DNA of 9,816 nucleotides from Solirubrobacteraceae bacterium. Lineage in GTDB: Bacteria > Actinomycetota > Thermoleophilia > Solirubrobacterales > Solirubrobacteraceae. A program made the position numbers and the translations under genes. The notes below the pieces were generated by a model that was not told the DNA's origin, searched no databases, and saw only the letters and a list, made by a program, of their open reading frames with translations. Of this stretch, positions 1-6,150 are shown piece after piece; position 1 is the first letter of the stretch, and each line of letters starts with the position of its first letter. The DNA is taken from positions 1 through 9,816 of the forward strand of contig JANJUA010000354.1 in the NCBI GenBank assembly GCA_024710825.1. Direction: 5' to 3'.

Positions 1-1165
1 GCGCCCCGTCGACGTGGCGGAGGCCGCGGCGCGCATCCGCAACCGACAGGGTCCCGGCGCGCCGATCGGCGGGGCCGGCTTCGACGCCCGGTCGCGCCCC
101 GCGCCGGCGGCGCCGACCGCCGGCGGCGGTCGCCCGAGCTGGACGGCCCCCGCGCTCTCGGCGCTCGTCGGCGCGCTGCTCGTGCTCGGCGTCTTCCTCT
201 TCGTCACCCGCGACGACGGCGGCGGCGGAACGCAGGAGCCGCTGCCCGCCAGCGCGGGTGCGGGGGGCCGCAACGCGGACGCGCGCACCATCTATGCCCG
301 CGCCAGCGGATCGGTCGTGTCCGTCGTCGCCGGCGGCTCAGGCAGCGGATCGCGCTCCACCGGCACGGGCTTCGTCGTCGACGACGACGAGACGATCGTC
401 ACCAACGCCCACGTGGTCGGCAACTCCGACGAGGTGAGCGTGCGGTTCGGCGACAACGGGCGCATGATCCGCGCCGAGGTGCTCGGCCGCGACGTCTCGA
501 CCGATCTCGCGGTGCTCCGCATCGACGCCGGCGCGCACGCCGCGCCCGCGCTGCCGCTGGCGGACTCCGACGACGTGCAGGTCGGCGACGGCGTGGTCGC
601 GATCGGCAACCCGTTCGGGCTCGATCGCACCGCGACCGCGGGCATCGTCTCGGCCACGGACCGCCACATCTCCGCGCCCAACGGCTTCGACATCGACGAC
701 GTCATCCAGACGGACGCGCCGATCAACCCCGGCAACTCGGGCGGCCCGCTGCTCGACGCCCGGGGTCGCGTGATCGGCGTGAACTCGCAGATCGCCACGA
801 GCGGAGCATCCGGCGGCAACGTCGGCATCGGCTTCGCCGTCCCGTCGAACACGCTGCGCGAGATCGTCCCGCAGCTCAAGGCGGGCAAGACGATCCGACG
901 CCCGTTCCTCGGCGTCTCGACGACGTCGGACCCCCAGGGCGCCCGCGTGGTCGAGGTGGTCCCCAGCGGCCCGTCCGACAGCGCGGGCCTCCGCGTCGGC
1001 GACGTGATCGTGGGCGTCGACGGCGATCGGGTCGACACGCCCGACGACGTGGCCGCCGGCATCGCCGACAACAGCCCGGGGGACCGGGTCGAGGTCGAGA
1101 TCGTCCGGGGCGGCGTCCGGCAGTCGATCGACGTGAGGCTCGGCACCCGACCCGACTCGGGCTGA
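1..1165 (+). CDS. Membrane-anchored HtrA-like trypsin/PDZ serine protease (5' end outside window)
   Basis: Likely an envelope protein quality-control or regulatory protease. The frame is open to the left edge. A GTG at 14 is the first possible start but has no ribosome binding site, so the true start is probably upstream. Numbering from that GTG, an Arg/Pro/Ala-rich segment (1-43) is followed by one membrane helix (about 44-64) and a Gly/Ala linker. The chymotrypsin-fold protease spans about 92-290, with His133 (TNAHVV), Asp164 (STDLAVL) and Ser242 (GNSGGP), a complete catalytic triad. One PDZ domain (about 297-377) contains the FLGV-type entry and SAGLRVGDVI. Basic residues before the helix and acidic ones after it place the protease outside the cytoplasm. 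Its TGA overlaps the ATG of the next gene by one base (TGATG), implying translational coupling to the two VWA genes. The protease assignment is firm; the substrate is unknown. Confidence 0.93.
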   Translation, partial: RPVDVAEAAARIRNRQGPGAPIGGAGFDARSRPAPAAPTAGGGRPSWTAPALSALVGALLVLGVFLFVTRDDGGGGTQEPLPASAGAGGRNADARTIYARASGSVVSVVAGGSGSGSRSTGTGFVVDDDETIVTNAHVVGNSDEVSVRFGDNGRMIRAEVLGRDVSTDLAVLRIDAGAHAAPALPLADSDDVQVGDGVVAIGNPFGLDRTATAGIVSATDRHISAPNGFDIDDVIQTDAPINPGNSGGPLLDARGRVIGVNSQIATSGASGGNVGIGFAVPSNTLREIVPQLKAGKTIRRPFLGVSTTSDPQGARVVEVVPSGPSDSAGLRVGDVIVGVDGDRVDTPDDVAAGIADNSPGDRVEVEIVRGGVRQSIDVRLGTRPDSG

Positions 1166-2127
1166 TGAGCTTCGAGTCCCCGCTGGTCCTGCTGGCGCTC
1201 GCGCTGCTCGTGGCGGGCGCGGTCGCCTACGCGGTCCTGGTCAGGCGGCGTGCGCGCAGCGCGGCGGCGTTCGCCAATCCGGCACTGCTGGCCAACGTCG
1301 CGCCGAGCGCGCCGCGCTGGCGGCGGCACGTGCCGTCGGCGATCCTCGCGCTCGCGCTGGCGGCGCTGATCGTCGCGGCGGCGAAGCCGGTCGCCACGGT
1401 CGCGGTGCCCGACGAGCGCGCGTCGATCATGCTCGTCACCGACGTCTCCGGCTCGATGACGTCGAAGGACGTCGCCCCGAACCGGCTCGACGCCGCCCGC
1501 TCGGCGGCGCAGCGGTTCGTCGACGACGTGCCCGCGGCGGTGCGGGTCGGCGTCATGGCGTTCAACCAGCGTCCGCGGACCCTGCAGCGCCCGACGCGCG
1601 ACCGCGCGCTGGTCGCGGAGGCGCTCGACAAGCTCGAGCCGAGCGGCGGCACGGCGACCGGCGACGCGATGAAGGCCGCGCTCCAGCTCCTGCGCCCGCC
1701 CTTGGAGCCCGGGGAGGACCCCGCGCCCGCGGCGATCGTGCTGCTCTCCGACGGCGAGTCGGTCCGCGGCGCGGACCCGGTCGACGTCGCCGGTGAGGCC
1801 GAGGAAGCGGGCGTGCCGGTCTACACCGTCGCGCTCGGCACCCCCGACGGGACGATCGAGGTGCCGCGGGCCAACGGACAGGGCACGATCACCCGCGAGG
1901 TGCCGCCGGATCCGGAGACGCTCGCCGAGATCGCGCGCATCTCGGGCGGCGAGGCGTACACGGCCAACGACGCCGACGAGCTCGGCGTCGTCTACGACCG
2001 CCTCGGCTCGCAGGTCGGCACGCGCGACGAGGAGCGACAGATCGGCCACTGGTTCGTCGGCGGAGCGCTCGCGCTGCTGCTGGTCGGGAGCGGCGCCTCG
2101 CTCGCCTTCTTCGGGAGGCTCGTGTGA
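1165..2127 (+). CDS. BatA-type VWA-domain membrane protein, first of a tandem pair
   Basis: This 320-residue protein is membrane-anchored and carries a metal-binding von Willebrand factor A domain. Hydrophobic segments lie at about 7-25, 58-74 and 296-316, the usual layout of BatA/BatB-like proteins. The VWA domain (about 86-285) has a complete metal-ion-dependent adhesion site: D93-x-S95-x-S97 (DVSGS), a Thr in GGTATGD (163-165) and D196 (LLSDGES). Arg clusters after helix 1 (RRRAR) and before helix 2 (RWRR) are probably cytoplasmic, which puts the VWA domain outside. The ATG overlaps the protease stop, and no clear Shine-Dalgarno precedes it, so reinitiation is likely. Family members typically accompany MoxR ATPase and DUF58 genes, which are not visible here and may lie upstream. 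The domain is certain; the partner and ligand are unknown. Confidence 0.93.
   Translation: MSFESPLVLLALALLVAGAVAYAVLVRRRARSAAAFANPALLANVAPSAPRWRRHVPSAILALALAALIVAAAKPVATVAVPDERASIMLVTDVSGSMTSKDVAPNRLDAARSAAQRFVDDVPAAVRVGVMAFNQRPRTLQRPTRDRALVAEALDKLEPSGGTATGDAMKAALQLLRPPLEPGEDPAPAAIVLLSDGESVRGADPVDVAGEAEEAGVPVYTVALGTPDGTIEVPRANGQGTITREVPPDPETLAEIARISGGEAYTANDADELGVVYDRLGSQVGTRDEERQIGHWFVGGALALLLVGSGASLAFFGRLV
2113..2118 (+). promoter_or_regulatory. Ribosome binding site GGGAGG for the second VWA gene
   Basis: GGGAGG lies inside the last codons of the first VWA gene, five bases before the GTG at 2124. It supports the GTG start, which overlaps the upstream TGA as GTGA, and points to coupled but independently primed translation. 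Confidence 0.6.
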
Positions 2128-3074
2128 GCCTCACCAACCCGACCTGGCTGCTCGCGCTGCTGGCCATCCCGTTGGCGCTCGCCGTGCAGGCGCTGCTCCA
2201 GCGCCGCCGACGCCGCTACGCGGTCCGCTTCCCGGCGCTCGGCACCCTGGCGGCGGTGACCGGGACGAAGGCCGCGCGCTGGCGCGCCTGGGTCCCGGCG
2301 GTGCTGCTGCTCGGGGCGCTCGCGGGCCTCGTCGTGGCGATGGCGCGCCCGGAGCGCACGGTGGCGGTGCCGATCGAGCGAGCGTCGGTGATGCTCGTGA
2401 TGGACACGTCGAACTCGATGCTGGCCGACGACGTCTCGCCGAGCCGGATGGAAGCGGCGCGCAAGGCGGCGAACACCTTCGTGGACGAGGTGCCCGACGG
2501 GCTGGAGCTGGGCGTCGTGGCCTACTCCACCGGCCCCTACAACGTCGTGGCGCCGACGGAGGACAAGGACGAGGTGCGCGGCGTGATCGACGCGCTCGCC
2601 CCTGACGGCGCGACGGCGACCGGCGACGCGCTCCAGTCGGCGCTGGACGCGCTCGGCGACGTCCGCGGCGACGACGGCCGCCGGGCGCCGGCCGCGATCG
2701 TCCTGCTCTCCGACGGCCAGACGACCGCGGGGCGCGACCCGGTGACGATCGCCGAGGAGGCGCGCCGCCAGCGCGTGCCGGTCTACACCGTGGCGCTGGG
2801 CACCCCGAGCGGCACGATCCCGGGGCCGGGCGGCCAGACCGTCGCGGTGCCGCCGGACCCCGAGTCGCTGCGGCGCATCGCGGAGGTCACCGGCGGCCAG
2901 GCGTACACCGCGGACGACGCGGAGGCGCTCGACGCCGTCTACCAGCGGCTCGGCTCGCGGATCGGCTCCAAGCAGGAGACGCGCGAGATGACGGCCGGCT
3001 TCGCGGCCATCGGGGCCGTGCTGCTGGCGGCCGCCCTGGCCGCCAGCATCCGCTGGAGCACCCGCTTCCCCTGA
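2124..3074 (+). CDS. BatA-type VWA-domain membrane protein, second of a tandem pair
   Basis: This 316-residue paralogue of the preceding gene is roughly half identical to it by eye across the VWA domain. It has the same plan: hydrophobic segments at about 7-25, 57-74 and 290-308, with the VWA domain between helices 2 and 3. The metal site is D94-x-S96-x-S98 (DTSNS, with Asn where the first paralogue has Gly), a Thr in ATATGD (164-166), and D197 (LLSDGQT). Shared blocks such as VPVYTVALGTP and VPPDPE show an origin by tandem duplication. The GTG start has a GGGAGG site five bases upstream and overlaps the previous stop by four bases. Positive-inside reasoning places the VWA domain outside. It probably forms a heteromeric membrane assembly with its paralogue, as proposed for BatA/BatB; that is inference. 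Confidence 0.93.
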   Translation: MSLTNPTWLLALLAIPLALAVQALLQRRRRRYAVRFPALGTLAAVTGTKAARWRAWVPAVLLLGALAGLVVAMARPERTVAVPIERASVMLVMDTSNSMLADDVSPSRMEAARKAANTFVDEVPDGLELGVVAYSTGPYNVVAPTEDKDEVRGVIDALAPDGATATGDALQSALDALGDVRGDDGRRAPAAIVLLSDGQTTAGRDPVTIAEEARRQRVPVYTVALGTPSGTIPGPGGQTVAVPPDPESLRRIAEVTGGQAYTADDAEALDAVYQRLGSRIGSKQETREMTAGFAAIGAVLLAAALAASIRWSTRFP

Positions 3075-3086
3075 CAGCGGGCGCTC
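3056..3086. terminator. Candidate bidirectional stem-loop between convergent genes
   Basis: GAGCACCCGC (3056-3065) can pair with GCGGGCGCTC (3077-3086), giving nine of ten pairs around an 11-base loop. It covers the end and stop codon of the second VWA gene and two bases of the reductase stop; only ten bases separate the two stops. There is no T-run on either side, so an intrinsic terminator of the classical kind is not shown. It may act as a transcript end or a 3' stabiliser. Confidence 0.4.
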
Positions 3087-5073
3087 ACCAGTGCACGCCG
3101 CGCATGAGGTTGGCCATCGCGATCTGCTCCACCGACGCCTTCTCGTTCGGGTCCTGCTCGCCCTTCGCCGCCGCCGAGTCGGGGAAGACCTTGTAGGCGG
3201 TGTGGAGGATCTGGTCGACCGCCTTCGGCGCGAGCGCGTAGGCGACCTCGCCGAAGGTCCCGAGGCGGGTGTTGATCGACTTCGGCTTGGAGCGGATCGC
3301 CTCGCAGATCAGGTCTGCGGCCTCCTCCGGGGTGATGGTCGGGAACGCGTCGTACATCTTCGTCGGGGCGATCATCGCGGTGCGCACGAGCGGCATGTGG
3401 ATCGTCGTGAACGAGATGTTGTCGCCGATCAGCTCCGAGGAGACGACGCGCGTCCAGGCGTCCAGCGCCGCCTTCGACGCCACATAGGCGCTGAAGCGCG
3501 GCGGGTTGGTCTGGGCGCCGATCGACGAGACGTTCACCACGTGGCCGAAACGCCGCTCGCGCATGTGCGGCAGCAGGCACATCACCATCTTGATCGCGCC
3601 GAAGTAGTTGAGCTGCATGGTGCGCTCGTAGTCGTGGAAGCGATCCAGGCTCAACGCCACCGAGCGCCGGATCGAGCGGCCGGCGTTGTTGACGAGCATG
3701 TCGATGGCCGCGTGCTCGGCGAGCATCCGCTTGACGGTCGCCTCGATCGCGTCGAGGTCTGCGAGATCCGTGGGGTAGACGTACGCGGCGCCGCCCGCGG
3801 CCTCGATCTCGTCGCGGGCCTCCTCTAGCTTCTCGCGCGTGCGCGCCACCAGCAGCGGGATGCCGCCGGCCGCCGCCACCTTCAGCGCCGCGGCCCGCCC
3901 GATCCCCGTCGAGGCGCCGGTGATGACCACGGTGCGGCCGTTGACCGCGTGCTCGAAGGACCGGTCGCGGAAGAGGTCCGGGTCCATGGTGCGCTCCCAG
4001 TGGTCCCACAGCTTCGCGGCGTAGGACTCGAGCGGCGGCACCTCGATGCCCGTTCCGGCGAGCGCGCGCTCGGTGTCGCGCGTGTCGAAGCGGGCGGTCA
4101 GCCCGACGTGCGCGACGACCTCCTCGGGGATCCCCAGATCGTCGAGGAACGCTTGGCGCATGCCCTTCAGCGCCGGGAGCTGCATGAGCATCGACCCGAC
4201 GCCCTTCGGCAGCGCGTCGGTGAGCCGCTTGTCGACGCGCAGCGCGAGCTGGGGCGCGTGCGCGGCGCGGGCGAACGTGTTCAGCACGTCGCCCGAGCGC
4301 ATCCCGCCGCGCGTGTCGGTGAGATGGAACGCCTGCCCGTCGAGACCGGGGAGATGGGCGATGTGGTCCATCGCCGCGGCCACGTAGTCGACCGGGACGA
4401 TGTTCGTCCAGCCGAGCTCGGGGCCGGCCAGCGGCACCCACTCGGGCAGGTAGTGCCGGATCTTCTGGATGCCCTTGAAGAAGTAGTAGGGGCCGTCGAT
4501 CTTGTCCATCTCGCCGGTCTTCGAGCTGCCGACGACGATCGCGGGCCGGTAGACGCGCCACGGCACCTCGGCCTGCTCGCGCACGATCCGCTCGGCCTCG
4601 TGCTTCGTCCGGTGGTACGGCGTGGGCAGCTTCTGACCCTGGTCGAAGAAGTCCTCCCGGAACATGCCGCGGAAGTCCCCGGCGACCGCGATCGAGCTGG
4701 CGTGATGCAGGCAGCCCGCCGACACGGCGGCGGCGAGCGCCACCGCGCCGCGCGTGCCGTCGACGTTCGCGGCCTGGTTGCGCTCCTCCGGCGCCGTCAT
4801 GTCGTAGACGGCGGCGAGGTGGAAGAAGTGCTCGATCCCCGCGTCGCGCAGGGTCGCGACGTCGGCGTCGCTCACGCCGAGGCGCGGAAGCGTCAGGTCT
4901 CCGATCACCGGCTTGACGCGCTCGGGCCGGCCCCAGGCCTCGACGAGCGCATCGAGCCGCCCCGTCGAGCTCTCGCGCACGAGCACGTGGACGTCGCCCT
5001 CGCGCTCGGAGAGGAGCACCTCCACGAGGTGCCGGCCGATGAACCCGGTAGCGCCGGTGACGAAGTACCCCAT
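3085..5073 (-). CDS. Two-domain (SDR-SDR) fatty acyl-CoA reductase, FACoAR/AcrA1 type
   Basis: Predicted to reduce long-chain acyl-CoA with NADPH to aldehyde or directly to fatty alcohol, feeding wax ester or ether lipid synthesis. The 662 residues hold two Rossmann domains. The N-terminal extended-SDR domain (1-370) has TGATGFIG (6-13), S126/S127 and Y153-x3-K157. The C-terminal classical SDR (378-610) has TGASTGIG (385-392), NNAG (462-465), S516/S517, Y530 and K534. Length, domain order and blocks such as TGEMDKIDGPYYFFK, ERTMQLNYFG and the C-terminal RGVHW match my memory of the Marinobacter alcohol-forming reductase (about 661 aa) and mycobacterial AcrA1. The ATG at 5073 has a perfect AAGGAGG site six bases upstream. 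A small membrane-protein gene lies 57 bp upstream on the same strand. The family is confident; the final product (aldehyde or alcohol) and chain length are inferred. Confidence 0.93.
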   Translation of the reverse strand: MGYFVTGATGFIGRHLVEVLLSEREGDVHVLVRESSTGRLDALVEAWGRPERVKPVIGDLTLPRLGVSDADVATLRDAGIEHFFHLAAVYDMTAPEERNQAANVDGTRGAVALAAAVSAGCLHHASSIAVAGDFRGMFREDFFDQGQKLPTPYHRTKHEAERIVREQAEVPWRVYRPAIVVGSSKTGEMDKIDGPYYFFKGIQKIRHYLPEWVPLAGPELGWTNIVPVDYVAAAMDHIAHLPGLDGQAFHLTDTRGGMRSGDVLNTFARAAHAPQLALRVDKRLTDALPKGVGSMLMQLPALKGMRQAFLDDLGIPEEVVAHVGLTARFDTRDTERALAGTGIEVPPLESYAAKLWDHWERTMDPDLFRDRSFEHAVNGRTVVITGASTGIGRAAALKVAAAGGIPLLVARTREKLEEARDEIEAAGGAAYVYPTDLADLDAIEATVKRMLAEHAAIDMLVNNAGRSIRRSVALSLDRFHDYERTMQLNYFGAIKMVMCLLPHMRERRFGHVVNVSSIGAQTNPPRFSAYVASKAALDAWTRVVSSELIGDNISFTTIHMPLVRTAMIAPTKMYDAFPTITPEEAADLICEAIRSKPKSINTRLGTFGEVAYALAPKAVDQILHTAYKVFPDSAAAKGEQDPNEKASVEQIAMANLMRGVHW

Positions 5074-5079
5074 GTGGCT

Positions 5080-5086
5080 CCTCCTT
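5080..5086 (-). promoter_or_regulatory. Strong Shine-Dalgarno AAGGAGG of the acyl-CoA reductase
   Basis: On the minus strand AAGGAGG ends six bases before the ATG at 5073. It is the best ribosome binding site in the window and fixes the start of the reductase. Confidence 0.75.
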
Positions 5087-5106
5087 GTCCCTGGTGGGAG
5101 CGGGAG

Positions 5107-5112
5107 CCTATA
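5107..5112 (-). promoter_or_regulatory. Possible -10 element (TATAGG) for the acyl-CoA reductase
   Basis: TATAGG on the minus strand lies in the 57-bp gap between the small membrane-protein gene and the reductase. Transcription would begin near 5100, leaving a leader of roughly 27 bases containing the AAGGAGG site. No convincing -35 box is present, so the reductase may instead, or also, be read from the promoter of the upstream small gene. Confidence 0.35.
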
Positions 5113-5130
5113 CGCCGTGCGAGCGGTCGA

Positions 5131-5394
5131 CTACCAGCCGCCGCGCCAGTCGGCGCTGAGCTTCTTCATGGCCGCCTTGCGCTGCTCCTTGCGCTTGTCG
5201 AGCTTCCACTGCAGCAGCGAGAAGAGCAGGATGATGAGCGGGAAGAACGCGATCACCGCGAACCCGAAGTTCGTGATGACCTTGTCGTTGGCCTCGCCGT
5301 AGGTGCCCATCCCGCCGTCGTGGGCGAGAGCGGACGGGGCCAGCAGCAGCAGGCCGACGAGGAGCGTGGTGAGGGTGGCGACGGTGCGGCGCAT
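5131..5394 (-). CDS. Small exported single-span membrane protein, unknown function (87 aa)
   Basis: I do not recognise a named family. The 87 residues begin with a signal peptide (n-region MRR, hydrophobic core to about 20, cleavage likely after SALA at 24). A short acidic/Gly-rich outside segment (HDGGMGTYGEANDKV) follows, then a membrane helix at about 42-62. A strongly basic, probably cytoplasmic tail (KLDKRKEQRKAAMKK) ends in DWRGGW. The topology is therefore N-out/C-in. The ATG at 5394 is favoured because the signal peptide starts there and a TATACT lies 9-15 bases upstream; the much longer open frame in this register is antisense to the crotonase gene. It sits 57 bp upstream of the acyl-CoA reductase on the same strand, so co-transcription and a membrane-docking role for lipid synthesis are possible, though unproven. 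Confidence 0.8.
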   Translation of the reverse strand: MRRTVATLTTLLVGLLLLAPSALAHDGGMGTYGEANDKVITNFGFAVIAFFPLIILLFSLLQWKLDKRKEQRKAAMKKLSADWRGGW

Positions 5395-5415
5395 CGGTTC
5401 GGGAGTATACGCGCC
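5395..5415. promoter_or_regulatory. Compact divergent promoter with palindromic GTATAC
   Basis: Only 21 bases separate the divergent start codons at 5394 (-) and 5416 (+). They contain the palindrome GTATAC (5405-5410). On the minus strand TATACT (5404-5409) is a five-of-six match to TATAAT and would give a leader of about three bases. On the plus strand TATACG (5406-5411) is a weaker -10, rather close to the ATG. GGGAG (5401-5405), ten bases before the ATG, could instead serve as a ribosome binding site for a longer plus-strand transcript. No good -35 is visible on either side. Confidence 0.5.
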
Positions 5416-6141
5416 ATGCCGACGACCAGCGTCCTCCGCGAGCGCCTCGACGACGGCGTGGAGATCCTCCGCCTCGACCGCCCCCAGGCGCGCAACGCGC
5501 TCGACTCCGCGGCGCTCGCCGAGCTTCTCGACGCGCTCGCGGAGCTGGCGACCGACCCGACGCTTCGCGCTCTCGTCCTGTCCACGACGAGCGAGCGGGC
5601 CTTCTGCGCCGGGGCGGACGTCTCCGAGCGCCTCGACGCCGCCGCCGGCCTCGCGCGGGCCGACGCGTTCGCCGCGTTCTACGAGGCGGTGGAGGCGTTC
5701 CCGGCCCCGACGGTGTGCGTGTGCGTCGGCAACGTGGTGGGCGCGGGAGCCGAGCTCGCCGCCGGCTGCGACCTGCGCGTCGGCGGCGACAACGTGAGGC
5801 TGGCGTGGGTGGGCGCCCGCCTCGGGGTGCCGGTCGGCCCGGCGCGGCTCGTCCCGCTCGTCGGCGTGGCGCGCGCGAAGGACCTCATCCTCACGGGTCG
5901 CGTCGTGGGCATCGAGGAGGCGGCGGCGCTGGGGCTGGTGCAGCGCACGGCTCCTGCGGGCGAGGCCGAGGCGGTCGCGCTGGAGCTCGCCGCCGCCGTC
6001 GCCGCGCATCCCCCGGAGGGCGTGCGGACGCTCAAGCGGCTCTTCCGCGATCTGGACGGCAGCGAGGCGCGCGTCGCCGAGGAGAGCGCGCGCCTGCGCG
6101 ACTTCCAGCGCCACGGCCCCGGGCTGCCGCAGGCGCGCTAG
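5416..6141 (+). CDS. Enoyl-CoA hydratase/isomerase (crotonase) superfamily protein
   Basis: A 241-residue crotonase-fold enzyme acting on an acyl-CoA thioester. The oxyanion-hole segment FCAGAD (63-68) and the second block GNVVGAGAELAAGCDLRV (105-122) are clear. The latter carries Glu113, equivalent to the first catalytic Glu of rat enoyl-CoA hydratase (Glu144). Where hydratases have the second Glu in a PE motif (Glu164), this protein reads WVGARLG, with Gly133. A standard hydration reaction is therefore doubtful, and an isomerase, a thioesterase/hydrolase or another crotonase chemistry is more likely. It is slightly shorter than the usual 255-260 residues. The start follows the divergent promoter. 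The neighbouring acyl-CoA reductase suggests a shared fatty acyl-CoA context. The stop TAG interlocks with that of the convergent glycosidase. Confidence 0.9.
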   Translation: MPTTSVLRERLDDGVEILRLDRPQARNALDSAALAELLDALAELATDPTLRALVLSTTSERAFCAGADVSERLDAAAGLARADAFAAFYEAVEAFPAPTVCVCVGNVVGAGAELAAGCDLRVGGDNVRLAWVGARLGVPVGPARLVPLVGVARAKDLILTGRVVGIEEAAALGLVQRTAPAGEAEAVALELAAAVAAHPPEGVRTLKRLFRDLDGSEARVAEESARLRDFQRHGPGLPQAR

Positions 6142-6150
6142 CGCCTCCGG
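6127..6150. terminator. Strong hairpin over the interlocked convergent stop codons
   Basis: AGGCGC (6131-6136) pairs with GCGCCT (6141-6146) around a four-base GCTA loop. After one C/C mismatch the stem continues with CCG (6127-6129) against CGG (6148-6150), making nine GC-rich pairs in all. Both stop codons lie in CTAG at the loop. On the plus strand a pyrimidine tract of six CTT units follows, which may aid termination although it is not a pure T-run. A bidirectional terminator is a reasonable inference. Confidence 0.5.

Noticed and set aside
292..2049. Long antisense open frame (585 codons) across the protease and first VWA gene
   Set aside because: The translation is Arg/Asp/Pro-rich low complexity without domains, and the sense strand encodes clear protease and VWA motifs. 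Such shadows are expected at this GC content.
2939..4561. Minus-strand frame of 540 codons overlapping the reductase in another register
   Set aside because: The translation is Arg/Pro/His-rich, and the true reductase frame explains the same DNA with two conserved SDR domains.
5131..6114. Extended version (327 codons) of the small membrane protein
   Set aside because: The extension is antisense to the crotonase and is Arg/His-rich filler. The signal peptide begins at the ATG at 5394, right after a TATACT box.
3949..6141. Long plus-strand frame (730 codons) ending in the crotonase
   Set aside because: Only the part from ATG 5416 makes sense as protein. The rest is antisense to the acyl-CoA reductase and the small membrane protein.
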